A DNA stretch of 64,000 nt from the NCBI GenBank assembly GCA_963675365.2, contig CAXXVA010000002.1, forward strand, positions 248,001 to 312,000, read 5' to 3'. Of this stretch, positions 48,315-56,121 are shown piece after piece. The stretch is from CAXXOK01 sp963675365. Lineage in GTDB: Bacteria; Bacillota; Clostridia; Christensenellales; Aristaeellaceae. The notes below the pieces were generated by a model. It was not told the origin of the DNA. It worked only from the letters and a program-made list of their open reading frames with translations, and searched no databases. The first letter of the stretch is position 1; each line of letters starts with the position of its first letter. Made by a program: the position numbers and the translations under genes.

Positions 48315-48773
48315 TTACAGCCGTTTGATGAAGCAGATGATGCGGTTGGCCTCCCGGAAGCCCGCGCCCAGATGAAAGCGGAGGCTCTGCTCGTTATTAA
48401 GCTCACAGTCGCTGGCGAACTCCGCGCAGCCTTTGGCCTTTGCCCACCGCTCGCATTGCCCTGTGAGCTCTTTGGCGACGCCTAGGCGGCGGAAGGGCTC
48501 GTCTACATAAATTCCTTCCAGATACCCTACCGGCGAACTGCCCGAGCCTTCCACATAGTCCTGCCGCAGCCCGCACTGCGCAAAGGCGACGATCTGCGTG
48601 CCGGATTCCGCCAGGAACACGGCGCAGTCCGCACGAGCCAGCATCTGCGTATATTCATCCCGCAGCGTATCAAGCGGAACGTGCGGCCACAGTTTATGTG
48701 CCAGCTCCGAGACAGATTCGGCGTCTCCGGCCGCCGCCAGCTTTGCCGTAAAATCCGGCTTTGTTTTGCGCAT
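48315..48773 (-). CDS. AAC(6')-like GNAT acetyltransferase
   Basis: 152 residues. The C-terminal two-thirds, VAFAQCGLRQDYVEGSGSSPVGYLEGIYVDEPFRRLGVAKELTGQCERWAKAKGCAEFASDCELNNEQSLRFHLGAGFREANRIICFIKRL, follows the pattern of chromosomal aminoglycoside 6'-N-acetyltransferases: YVEG.....VGYLEGIYV, RRLGVA acetyl-CoA loop, EFASDCELNN and a final RxxxFxKxL. The ATG at 48773 follows GGCGGAGG. Single gene. Whether it acts on aminoglycosides or on a cellular amine is not decidable by eye. Confidence 0.8.
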   Translation of the reverse strand: MRKTKPDFTAKLAAAGDAESVSELAHKLWPHVPLDTLRDEYTQMLARADCAVFLAESGTQIVAFAQCGLRQDYVEGSGSSPVGYLEGIYVDEPFRRLGVAKELTGQCERWAKAKGCAEFASDCELNNEQSLRFHLGAGFREANRIICFIKRL

Positions 48774-48876
48774 GCTATCCGCCTCCGCCAAGCAATGATC
48801 GTTGTGTTTGTCTACGCACACCATACCACGGGAATTCCTGAAAAGAAAGACGCCGGTATGGCGCAAGCGGCGGGGC

Positions 48877-48905
48877 TTGTATTTCCTATACGCCCGTGTG
48901 ATAAT
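48877..48905 (+). promoter_or_regulatory. Promoter of the APC permease gene
   Basis: TTGTAT (48877-48882), 17-bp spacer, GATAAT (48900-48905), 55 bases before the ATG at 48961. Confidence 0.7.
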
Positions 48906-48960
48906 AGACGAAAGCATGAAACGACTCATAAAAAGCTCATTTTTCTACAAAGGAGCCGCT

Positions 48961-50268
48961 ATGAAATCACCGGATCAAAACAAAATCTCACTCATCAGCG
49001 CTATTGGCATCGGCATCGGCGGCATGGTCGGCGGCGGGATTTTCGCCGTTCTGGGGCTTTCGATTTCACTGTCCAAAGGCGGCACGCCCGTTTCGTTCCT
49101 GATCGCCGGATTAATCGCCCTGGTGACCGCTTACAGCTACGCCAAGCTCTCCCGCGCCTACCCCAGCAGCGGCGGGACGGTCAACTTCATCAACCAGGGA
49201 TTCGGGGAAGGCGTTTTCAGCGGCGGGACCAACAACCTGCTGTGGATCAGCTATGTGGTGATGCTGTCGCTGTACGCAAGCGCGTTCGGCTCCTATGCCA
49301 ATACGCTGTTTCCCATCACGGGCAGCGCTCAGATCAACTATCATCTGTTCGCGTCGGCGATCATCCTCATCGCGACCGCCATCAACTATTACAGCGTCAA
49401 AACCGTCAGCAAGGTGGAAACGGTGGCCGTCGGCATTAAAATTGTGATTTTGTTCGCGTTCGTCGTCGTGGGCATCATCGGGCTGTCGAACTCCGGGCAT
49501 ATCGCCCAGCTCGGCACGCAAAGCTGGCCGCCGGCGTGGAACGTATTCATCGGGGGCATGGTGATTTTCGTGGCGTATGAAGGCATGGAGCTGATCGCAA
49601 ACGTGTCCCCCAACATCAAAAACCCTGAAAAGAACATGATGCGCGCCTACATGATCGCCACGTCCGTCGTTGTGGTGCTGTATGTGGTCATCGCGGTGAT
49701 CACGGTGGGCAGTCTGGCGTTTTCGGATATCGCGGGCGCGCAGGACTATGTGCTGGCCGAAGCGGCCAAGCCGATTTTGGGGCAGGTCGGGTTTAAGATC
49801 ATTGCGGTCGCCGCGCTGATTTCCACGTTCTCCGCCATCAACGCCACGATCTACGGCGGTTCCCGCGTCAACTACGAGGTCGCGGAGGACGACGAGCTGC
49901 CCCGCGAATTTACTAAAATGTTCTGGAACGAGCCGATCGGCCTGTTTGTAACGACGATCTTAACGCTGGTTATCGTAAACGTCCTGGATTTATCCAGTAT
50001 CTCGGTATCCGGCAGCGCGGGCTTTTTGCTGATCTTTCTGCTGGTCAACCTGGTCGCGTATCTGAAACGAAAGGAAATCAAGTCAAGCGCCTGGCCCACG
50101 CTGGCGGGCGTTATCTTCTGCGGCGTCGCCTTTCTGGGGCTGATCTACCAGCAGTGGAGCGCCAACATCACCGGGGTGCTGTTTGCCCTTGGGCTGATCG
50201 CCGCGAGTTTTCTGGCGGAATGGATATTTAAAACGCGGGAAAAGCGTAAAAGGCGAACGGCGAAGTAG
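48961..50268 (+). CDS. APC family amino acid permease
   Basis: 435 residues, 12 predicted helices. ISLISAIGIGIGGMVGGGIFAVLGLSISLSKGGTPVSFLIAGLIALVTAYSYAKLSRAYPSSGGTVNFINQGFG is the amino-acid permease signature (GIGGMVGGGIF helix 1 break). Later FVAYEGMELIANVSPNIKNPEKNMMRAYMIAT is helix 6-7. Closest groups are the YhdG/cationic or branched amino-acid transporters; the substrate is unknown. AAAGGAG before the ATG. Monocistronic, convergent with tRNA-Leu. Confidence 0.9.
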   Translation: MKSPDQNKISLISAIGIGIGGMVGGGIFAVLGLSISLSKGGTPVSFLIAGLIALVTAYSYAKLSRAYPSSGGTVNFINQGFGEGVFSGGTNNLLWISYVVMLSLYASAFGSYANTLFPITGSAQINYHLFASAIILIATAINYYSVKTVSKVETVAVGIKIVILFAFVVVGIIGLSNSGHIAQLGTQSWPPAWNVFIGGMVIFVAYEGMELIANVSPNIKNPEKNMMRAYMIATSVVVVLYVVIAVITVGSLAFSDIAGAQDYVLAEAAKPILGQVGFKIIAVAALISTFSAINATIYGGSRVNYEVAEDDELPREFTKMFWNEPIGLFVTTILTLVIVNVLDLSSISVSGSAGFLLIFLLVNLVAYLKRKEIKSSAWPTLAGVIFCGVAFLGLIYQQWSANITGVLFALGLIAASFLAEWIFKTREKRKRRTAK

Positions 50269-50345
50269 CGGCTATTTTGCCAAGCAAAAAACTGAACTCC
50301 AGGTTTGACTTTTGCGTATACGGGCGAAAGACGGTGTTTTCCACA

Positions 50346-50382
50346 GAAAAATCGCCGCGGACTTCGCGAAGTCCGCGGCGAT
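50346..50382 (-). terminator. Terminator of tRNA-Leu
   Basis: Perfect 15-bp stem: ATCGCCGCGGACTTC (50351-50365), GC, and its complement to 50382; on the minus strand it ends in TTTTTC. It shares the CGCCGCG.ACT stem style with the tRNA-Gln terminator. Confidence 0.88.
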
Positions 50383-50386
50383 GCTA

Positions 50387-50472
50387 TGGTGCCGGCGAAG
50401 GGACTTGAACCCCCACGTGATTGCTCACAAAAGATTTTGAGTCTTCCTCGTCTGCCATTCCGACACGCCGGC
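50387..50472 (-). tRNA. tRNA-Leu (anticodon CAA)
   Basis: 86 bases on the minus strand with encoded CCA (50389-50387). Acceptor GCCGGCG (50472-50466) pairs with CGCCGGC (50397-50391). Anticodon stem GAAGA/TCTTT with loop CTCAAAA, so anticodon CAA reading TTG. A long variable arm (GTGAGCAATCAC) confirms class II tRNA. T-arm GGGGG-TTCAAGT-CCCTT. Confidence 0.92.
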
Positions 50473-50482
50473 TACAGACGCG

Positions 50483-50511
50483 ATTATAGCAAAAACCCGC
50501 ATCTTTTACAA
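50483..50511 (-). promoter_or_regulatory. Promoter of tRNA-Leu
   Basis: Minus strand TTGTAA (50511-50506), 17-bp spacer, TATAAT (50488-50483), ten bases upstream of the tRNA. Confidence 0.85.
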
Positions 50512-50593
50512 GTGTAATCGGTTTCACTTAAGCATCAATTATGGTATGGTATCAGTAGAGTGTTCATCTTTTGCAGGAAAGGAGTATTTGAAC

Positions 50594-52777
50594 ATGGGAA
50601 AATGCCCCGTAACCGGAATGACAGGCGATCACAGACCCAAGCACATCGCTACCAACCAGGATTGGTGGCCCAACCAGCTCAACCTGAATCTGCTGCACCA
50701 AAACCCCGCCGAAGGCAACCCGCTGGGTGCGGATTTCAACTATGCCGATGAATTTAACAAACTTGATCTCAAAGCAGTCAAGCAAGACCTATACAAGCTC
50801 ATGACCGACTCCAAGGACTGGTGGCCCGCCGACTGGGGTCACTACGGTCCGTTTTTCATTCGCATGGCGTGGCACTCGGCCGGTACCTACCGCATGGGCG
50901 ACGGGCGCGGCGGCGCCAGCAGCGGCTCGCAGCGTTTCGCGCCGCTCAACAGCTGGCCGGATAACGTCAACCTCGACAAGGCCCGCCGCTTGCTTTGGCC
51001 GATCAAGCAGAAGTACGGCAGCAGGCTTTCCTGGGCCGATCTTTTGGTTCTGGCTGGCAACTGCGCGCTGGAATCGATGGGGTTTCAAACCTTTGGGTTC
51101 GGCGGCGGCCGCGAGGACGTATGGGAGCCCGAGGAGGTCAACTGGGGCTCGGAGAGCGTCTGGCTTGGCGACGAGCGCTACACAGGCCAGCGCGACCTGG
51201 ATAATCCCCTGGCCGCCGTGCAGATGGGACTGATTTACGTCAATCCCGAAGGCCCTAACGGCAATCCCGATCCCGCTCTGTCCGCCGTGGACGTGCGCGA
51301 AACCTTCCGGCGCATGGCCATGAACGATGAGGAAACCGTAGCCCTGGTCGCCGGCGGGCATACGTTTGGCAAATGCCACGGCGCGGGCGACGCCGCAAAC
51401 GTCGGCCCCGAACCCGAGGCCGCGTGCGTGGAAGATATGGGGCTTGGCTGGAAGAGCACGTTTGGCTCCGGCAAGGCCGGCGATACCATCTCCAGCGGCA
51501 TCGAAGGCGCATGGACGCCCAACCCCACCACTTGGGAAACCAATTACTTCAATATTCTTCTGGGCTACGAGTGGCAGCTCGTCAAAAGCCCGGCCGGCGC
51601 GCAGCAGTGGATCCCCACCGATCCCGAAGCGAAAAAGCTGGTGCCGGACGCGCACGACCCGGACAAGACCCACGCGCCGATGATGACCACCGCCGACCTT
51701 TCACTTCGCACCGATCCCAAATTCCGCAAGATCGCCGAGCGCTTCCGCGACAATCCCAAGGAGTTCGAGGACGCCTTTGCCCGCGCGTGGTTCAAGCTTA
51801 CCCACCGCGACATGGGCCCCAAATCCCGCTACCTGGGCCCCGAAGTGCCCGATGAGGACCTGATCTGGCAGGATCCCGTACCCAAGCGCACGACCCCGCT
51901 GATCGACGATCAGGACGTCGCCTACCTCAAAGCGAAGCTCTTGAACAGCGGCCTTTCGGTATCCGAACTCGCTTACCTGGCGTGGAGTTCCGCGTCCACC
52001 TTCCGGTCATCCGATAAGCGCGGCGGCGCCAACGGCGCGCGCATCTGGCTCGCCCCGCAGAAGGACTGGGAGGTTAACCAGCCCAAGCGGCTGCAAAAAG
52101 CACTGAAAGCGCTGGAAACGGTCCAATCCGAGTTCAACGCCGCGCATCAGGGCGACCAACAGGTCTCCCTGGCCGATCTGATCGTGCTGGGCGGCGCGGC
52201 CGCTATCGAAAAAGCCGCGCAGAACGCGGGCGTGAACGTGACTGTGCCTTTCCTGCCCGGCAGAACCGACGCCGCGCAGGAGCAAACCGACGCCGATTCG
52301 TTTGCGGTGCTCGAGCCCAAGGCCGACGGCTTCCGTAACTATCTGGGCAAGAACGCGCCCAAGGTATCCGCCGAGGAACTGCTCCTGGACAAGGCGCAGC
52401 TGCTTGCGCTCACCGCGCCGGAGATGACGGTGCTGCTTGGCGGCATGCGCGTACTCGGCCTTAACTACGGCGATACGGACTACGGCGTACTGACCAAGCA
52501 GGAAGATACGCTGTCCAACGATTTCTTCAGAAACCTCGTGGATATGTCCACCGAATGGAAGCCCATGAAGCAGGACGGCCTTTACGAGGGCGTATGCCGC
52601 ACAAGCGGCAAGCACAAGTGGACGGCCACCCGCGTGGACCTGGTGTTCGGCTCCAACTCCCGGCTGCGCGCGCTGAGCGAAGTATACGCCCAGGACGACG
52701 CGAAGGAGAAATTCGTACACGACTTCATCGCCGCGTGGAACAAGGTGATGAACGCCGACCGCTTCGACGTCAACTGA
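50594..52777 (+). CDS. katG: Catalase-peroxidase KatG
   Basis: 727 residues, full length. The N-terminal haem domain has the distal site RMAWHSAGTYRMGDGRGG (catalytic Arg, Trp, His) and the proximal haem ligand His in LVAGGHTFGKCHGAG. The Trp-Tyr-Met adduct is predicted from W in MAWHSAG, Y in MGLIYVNPEGPNG and M in FRRMAMNDEE. The C-terminal half is the duplicated, haem-free domain. The Thr usual in GKTHG is Cys here. The enzyme removes H2O2 by catalase and peroxidase cycles. AAAGGAG lies 12 bases before the ATG. No PerR or Fur box is obvious upstream. Confidence 0.96.
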   Translation: MGKCPVTGMTGDHRPKHIATNQDWWPNQLNLNLLHQNPAEGNPLGADFNYADEFNKLDLKAVKQDLYKLMTDSKDWWPADWGHYGPFFIRMAWHSAGTYRMGDGRGGASSGSQRFAPLNSWPDNVNLDKARRLLWPIKQKYGSRLSWADLLVLAGNCALESMGFQTFGFGGGREDVWEPEEVNWGSESVWLGDERYTGQRDLDNPLAAVQMGLIYVNPEGPNGNPDPALSAVDVRETFRRMAMNDEETVALVAGGHTFGKCHGAGDAANVGPEPEAACVEDMGLGWKSTFGSGKAGDTISSGIEGAWTPNPTTWETNYFNILLGYEWQLVKSPAGAQQWIPTDPEAKKLVPDAHDPDKTHAPMMTTADLSLRTDPKFRKIAERFRDNPKEFEDAFARAWFKLTHRDMGPKSRYLGPEVPDEDLIWQDPVPKRTTPLIDDQDVAYLKAKLLNSGLSVSELAYLAWSSASTFRSSDKRGGANGARIWLAPQKDWEVNQPKRLQKALKALETVQSEFNAAHQGDQQVSLADLIVLGGAAAIEKAAQNAGVNVTVPFLPGRTDAAQEQTDADSFAVLEPKADGFRNYLGKNAPKVSAEELLLDKAQLLALTAPEMTVLLGGMRVLGLNYGDTDYGVLTKQEDTLSNDFFRNLVDMSTEWKPMKQDGLYEGVCRTSGKHKWTATRVDLVFGSNSRLRALSEVYAQDDAKEKFVHDFIAAWNKVMNADRFDVN

Positions 52778-52793
52778 TCGACAGTACTGCAAA

Positions 52794-52818
52794 GCGGCGG
52801 GAAATTCTTTCCCGCCGC
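52794..52818 (+). other. Hairpin after katG
   Basis: GCGGCGGGAAA (52794-52804), loop TTC, TTTCCCGCCGC (52808-52818): 11-bp perfect stem without T-run. It may partially terminate or protect the katG transcript before the DUF454 gene. Confidence 0.55.
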
Positions 52819-52841
52819 TCCGTTCAATGCGGGAGGGTCCG

Positions 52842-53261
52842 TTGCTTACAAAACGCCTGCTGATCGCCGGGGGAACGCTTTCGCTGGGGCTTGGCATCCT
52901 CGGCATGTTTGTGCCGGTTCTGCCGACCACGCCGTTTCTGTTGCTTACGGCGTATTGCTATCTGCGCAGTTCCAGGCGCATGTACGACTGGCTGATGAAC
53001 CACAAGGTTCTGGGAAATTACCTGAAAAACTATCTGGAGTACCATGCCATTTCCGCCCGCGCGAAGACGGTCTCGCTGGTAGGGCTGTGGGCGTCGCTTA
53101 CGGCCTCGTTTCTGCTGGTCGCCTCGCCCGTCGTGCGCGTGATCCTGGTTTTGGTCGGCGTCGGCGTGAGCATCCATCTGCTGACCTTGAAAACGCTCCC
53201 CAAATCTGTTCAAGAGACTGCGGAAAGCCGCCGGGAGCAATGCGCGGAGGAAAACCAGTAG
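52842..53261 (+). CDS. DUF454 (YbaN-like) inner membrane protein
   Basis: 139 residues. DUF454 marks: LLIAGGTLSLGLGILGMFVPVLPTTPFLLLTAYCYLRSSRRMYDWLMNHKVLGNYLKNYLEYHAISARAK. Three to four membrane helices. A TTG start at 52842, four bases after GGGAGGG, is preferred over an ATG 15 bases upstream that lies in the ribosome binding site. Family function unknown. It sits 64 bases after katG and may be co-transcribed. Confidence 0.82.
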   Translation: MLTKRLLIAGGTLSLGLGILGMFVPVLPTTPFLLLTAYCYLRSSRRMYDWLMNHKVLGNYLKNYLEYHAISARAKTVSLVGLWASLTASFLLVASPVVRVILVLVGVGVSIHLLTLKTLPKSVQETAESRREQCAEENQ

Positions 53262-53310
53262 CGCGCCCGAGACGCGATGGAAATTCATCCGTGAATATTC
53301 CGTTACAAAA

Positions 53311-53339
53311 TTGACAAACGCATATCCGGTGCATAAAAT
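53311..53339 (+). promoter_or_regulatory. Promoter of the Mrp/Mbh-like operon
   Basis: TTGACA (53311-53316), 17-bp spacer, TAAAAT (53334-53339). The roughly 60-base leader holds GCGGG-N7-CCCGC followed by TGTTTTTC (about 53352-53376), which could act as an attenuator. Confidence 0.75.
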
Positions 53340-53404
53340 AGTGTGTAGGGCGGGAACCCTACCCGCTGTTTTTCTTTATTCGGACACGTGCGGAGGACAA
53401 TTCA

Positions 53405-53875
53405 ATGCTGACGGCGCTTTTCTTGCTGTGGATCGCGTTCAACGGCCGCGTCACCTGGGAGGTTTTGGGCATCGGGGCGGTGATTACCGCGGCCCTGTAT
53501 TTGTTCTGCGTCAAATTTCTGGATTACGGCCTGCGCCGCGAGCTGCGGATTCTAAAAATGATCCCCGCTGCGCTCGCCTATATCGCGCTGCTGCTCTATG
53601 AGATCGTCAAATCCAGCTTCCAGGTGATGCGCATCGTGCGCAAAAAGCATTACGTGCTGAAGCCCCAGCTGGTCACCTTCCGCACGCCGCTGAAAACCAC
53701 CCTCGCGCAAAACCTGCTGGCCAACTCGATTACGCTGACGCCGGGAACGCTGTCGGTTTTCTGCGAGGGCGACAAGCTCACCGTGCACTGCCTGGACAAG
53801 CGCTTTGCCGAGGATATCGAAGCCCTCGCCTTCCAAAAGCGCCTGCTCCGCCTGGAAACCCTGGGGGTGAAATAA
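53405..53875 (+). CDS. mnhE: Na+/H+ antiporter subunit E (MnhE/MbhA-like)
   Basis: 156 residues. Two N-terminal helices (MLTALFLLWIAFNGRVTWEVLGIGAVITAALYLFCVKFL), then LKMIPAALAYIALLLYEIVKSSFQVMRIVRKKHY and the MNHE signature FRTPLKTTLAQNLLANSITLTPGTLSVFCEGDKLTVHCLDK. First gene of the operon; ATG follows GGAGG. Counterpart of MrpE and MbhA. In these complexes subunits E-F-G form the Na+-handling part together with subunit B. The next ATG is directly after the stop. Confidence 0.9.
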   Translation: MLTALFLLWIAFNGRVTWEVLGIGAVITAALYLFCVKFLDYGLRRELRILKMIPAALAYIALLLYEIVKSSFQVMRIVRKKHYVLKPQLVTFRTPLKTTLAQNLLANSITLTPGTLSVFCEGDKLTVHCLDKRFAEDIEALAFQKRLLRLETLGVK

Positions 53876-54178
53876 ATGCAGGAAGCCTACCATACCCTGT
53901 ATACGGTGGTGCTGGTCGCGCTTGCCGTGCTCACGCTTTTGTGCCTGGAGCGCGCGGTGCGCGGCCCCGGCATCGCCAGCCGCATCATTGCCATCAACAT
54001 GATCTGCACGCTGACGCTTGGCATGATCTGCGTGCTGGCGCTGATGCTTGCCGAAAACTATCTGGCCGACGTGGCGCTTCTTTACGCGATGATCGGCTTC
54101 CTTGCGATCGTGGTGCTGTGCAAGGTGTATCTTGGCGTCGCCATGGAAAAACAGGAAAAGGGGGACATCCCGAAATGA
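53876..54178 (+). CDS. mnhF: Na+/H+ antiporter subunit F (MnhF/MbhB-like)
   Basis: 100 residues, three helices: YTVVLVALAVLTLLCLERAVRGPGIASRIIAINMICTLTLGMICVLALML, LADVALLYAMIGFLAIVVLCKVYLGVAMEKQ. The RGPxxxxRIxAIN and DVALxYAxxxF motifs are those of MrpF. Starts immediately after the subunit E stop and overlaps subunit G by four bases. Confidence 0.92.
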   Translation: MQEAYHTLYTVVLVALAVLTLLCLERAVRGPGIASRIIAINMICTLTLGMICVLALMLAENYLADVALLYAMIGFLAIVVLCKVYLGVAMEKQEKGDIPK

Positions 54179-54498
54179 TGGAAATGATACGCTTCATCTT
54201 CACGGCGCTGTTCCTGCTTGGCGGGCTTGTAGTGCTCGCGGCGGGGGTGCTTGGGCAGTACCGCTTCCGCCTGGCTTTAAACCGCCTGCACGCGTCCTCC
54301 ATGTGCGATTCGCTGGGGCTTCTGGCGCTGATGATCGGGCTTTCGATCAGCGCGGCGGACGGCTGGGTCGTAATGAAGTTTGCATTGACGATGATCTTTC
54401 TGTGGATCGCAAGCCCCACCGCCGGGCACCTGATCGCAAGGCTAGAGGCGACCACCAATCCCCGCCTGGACCGCGATATGGAGGTGCTTGAAAAGTGA
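54175..54498 (+). CDS. mnhG: Na+/H+ antiporter subunit G (MnhG/MbhC-like)
   Basis: 107 residues, three helices. MnhG marks: FIFTALFLLGGLVVLAAGVLGQYRFRLALNRLHASSMCDSLGLLALMIGLSI and LTMIFLWIASPTAGHLIARLE. Start at 54175 overlaps the previous stop (ATGATG; a second in-frame ATG follows at 54178). Its stop overlaps the next gene's GTG. Confidence 0.92.
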   Translation: MMEMIRFIFTALFLLGGLVVLAAGVLGQYRFRLALNRLHASSMCDSLGLLALMIGLSISAADGWVVMKFALTMIFLWIASPTAGHLIARLEATTNPRLDRDMEVLEK

Positions 54499-54758
54499 GT
54501 CTGCTCACGGTGATCGTGCTGGGCGCGCTGTTGATCTGCGCCGTGGCCACCTCCCTCGCCAAGGACCTGCTGACCTCCGTGGTCATCTTCATGGCGTACA
54601 GCCTGCTGATGAGCATTTTATGGATTCTGTTGCAGTCCCCCGACCTCGCCATCACTGAAGCCGCCGTAGGCGCCGGGGTGACGGGCATCCTGTTCTTTAT
54701 TACGCTGAAAAAACTGCACGCGATCAAGGTGAAAAACGATGAAGAAAAAGATCGCTGA
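54495..54758 (+). CDS. DUF4040/MbhD-like antiporter subunit
   Basis: 87 residues, three helices: LLTVIVLGALLICAVATSLAKDLLTSVVIFMAYSLLMSILWILLQSPDLAITEAAVGAGVTGILFFITLKKL. The LQSPDLAITEAAVGAG stretch is the DUF4040 hallmark, equivalent to MbhD and to the C-terminal part of MrpA. GTG start overlaps the previous stop. Its product ends 19 bases inside the next gene. Confidence 0.88.
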   Translation: MSLLTVIVLGALLICAVATSLAKDLLTSVVIFMAYSLLMSILWILLQSPDLAITEAAVGAGVTGILFFITLKKLHAIKVKNDEEKDR

Positions 54759-55737
54759 CACCCTGCGCAGGCGCTATGCCGGGGACGAAAGCCCGCTGGA
54801 TCAGGCCATGATCGCCTCCCTGTCCGAGCAGCCCCAGGAGCTTACGCGCACCTCCAACGAGGCGATGGACGTGCTGGAAGACGTACGCGAGGTGCGCGTG
54901 CAGCGCGCCCAGTCGCAGGAACAGGAAATGTACCGGCAGATCCATACCTGGTCGTACTCCTCGGGCGTAAAGATCATGCGGCGTTTGTACCGCACGCTTG
55001 CGGCAATCACCTGCCTTGGGATCGTGTTCTTCCTGCTGTGGACGGTGAACACCCTGCCGCCGTTTGGCGACCCGACCAACCCCGACAACAACGAAGTCTC
55101 TGCCCGCTACGTGGAGCAGGGACCCGCCGAGACCGGCGCTGTGAACATGGTCACGGGGATGATTCTTGACTACCGCGCGTTTGATACCTTCGGCGAAGCC
55201 ACGGTGCTGTTCGTGGCCGCGTGCTCGGTGCTGTTTTTGCTAAAGCTGCACGACCACAAGGATGGCAAGCCCACCAAAACCTGGCTGGAGGCCGAGTACG
55301 ACGACCGCTTCCACGAGCCCAAGAACGACCAGATCCTCCAGTTCGCCGCCAAGCTTCTGGTACCCGTGATCCTTTTGTTCGGCTTTTACGTGATCGTCAA
55401 CGGGCACATCACGCCGGGCGGAGGCTTTTCCGGCGGCGCGATCATGGGCGCGGGGCTGATCCTGTACTTAAACGCCTTCGGGTTTAAAAAAACCGAGCGT
55501 TTTTTCACCTACCGCACGTTCCAGTGGATCACGTTTGGCGCGCTGCTTACGTACGCGGGGCTGAAAAGCTATTCGTTCTACACCGGCGCCAACCACCTGG
55601 AAAGCGTCGTATCGCCGGGCGTGCCCGGCACCATCCTGTCGGCGGGGCTGATCCTGCCGCTCAATCTATGCGTCGGGCTGGTTGTGATGTGCACGATGTA
55701 CGTGTTTTACACCCTGATCCGGAAGGGAGGGGTATGA
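54739..55737 (+). CDS. MbhE-MnhB fusion-type antiporter subunit with N-terminal extension
   Basis: 332 residues. Residues 1-80 are a hydrophilic, heptad-rich extension (MKKKIADTLRRRYAGDESPLDQAMIASLSEQ...DVREVRVQRAQSQEQEMYRQ). Then an MbhE-like helix and loop (AAITCLGIVFFLLWTVNTLPPFG...RYVEQGPAETGAVNMVTGMILDYRAFDTFGEATVLFVAACSVLFLL) and a full MnhB domain (KLLVPVILLFGFYVIVNGHITPGGGFSGGAIMGAGLILYLNAFG). In Pyrococcus Mbh these are separate genes E and F. The extension is not part of the known family. Confidence 0.85.
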   Translation: MKKKIADTLRRRYAGDESPLDQAMIASLSEQPQELTRTSNEAMDVLEDVREVRVQRAQSQEQEMYRQIHTWSYSSGVKIMRRLYRTLAAITCLGIVFFLLWTVNTLPPFGDPTNPDNNEVSARYVEQGPAETGAVNMVTGMILDYRAFDTFGEATVLFVAACSVLFLLKLHDHKDGKPTKTWLEAEYDDRFHEPKNDQILQFAAKLLVPVILLFGFYVIVNGHITPGGGFSGGAIMGAGLILYLNAFGFKKTERFFTYRTFQWITFGALLTYAGLKSYSFYTGANHLESVVSPGVPGTILSAGLILPLNLCVGLVVMCTMYVFYTLIRKGGV

Positions 55738-56120
55738 TGGGCAATCTGATCAATATGCTCTGGACGCACCTGGACGTTACGGTCGCCATCCTTTTATTCG
55801 GAATCGGGTTCACCACGCTCCTTCTGCATACCAACCTCATCAAAAAGATCATCGGACTCAACATCATGGAGACCGCGACGTTTTTGTTCCTGACCTCGCA
55901 GGGCTATATCGCGGGCCGCGCCGCGCCCATCCTTAAGGAAGGCGCGCAGGCCGCCGCGGGCTACGTCAACCCCATTCCAAGCGGGCTGGTGCTCACGGGC
56001 ATCGTGGTCTCCGTCAGCGTCACGGCGGTCATGCTGGCGCTCACCATCCGCCTTTACCGCCGCTACCGTACCCTGGATATCGACAGTATGACGCTGATGA
56101 TGAAGGGGGAGGACGAGTAG
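55737..56120 (+). CDS. mnhC: Na+/H+ antiporter subunit C (MnhC/MbhG, NuoK-like)
   Basis: 127 residues, three helices of the NuoK/MrpC type: AILLFGIGFTTLLLHTNLIKKIIGLNIMETATFLFLTSQGYI, then IPSGLVLTGIVVSVSVTAVMLALTIRLYRRYRTLD. The helix Glu in NIMETATFLF corresponds to the buried Glu of NuoK. Two consecutive ATGs (55734, 55737) follow GGGAGG; the second has better spacing. Confidence 0.9.
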   Translation: MGNLINMLWTHLDVTVAILLFGIGFTTLLLHTNLIKKIIGLNIMETATFLFLTSQGYIAGRAAPILKEGAQAAAGYVNPIPSGLVLTGIVVSVSVTAVMLALTIRLYRRYRTLDIDSMTLMMKGEDE

Positions 56121-56121
56121 C

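Noticed and set aside
50512..50593. PerR or Fur box controlling katG
   Set aside because: No 15-bp TTATAAT-N-ATTATAA match or Fur palindrome; the AT-rich stretch is not symmetric.
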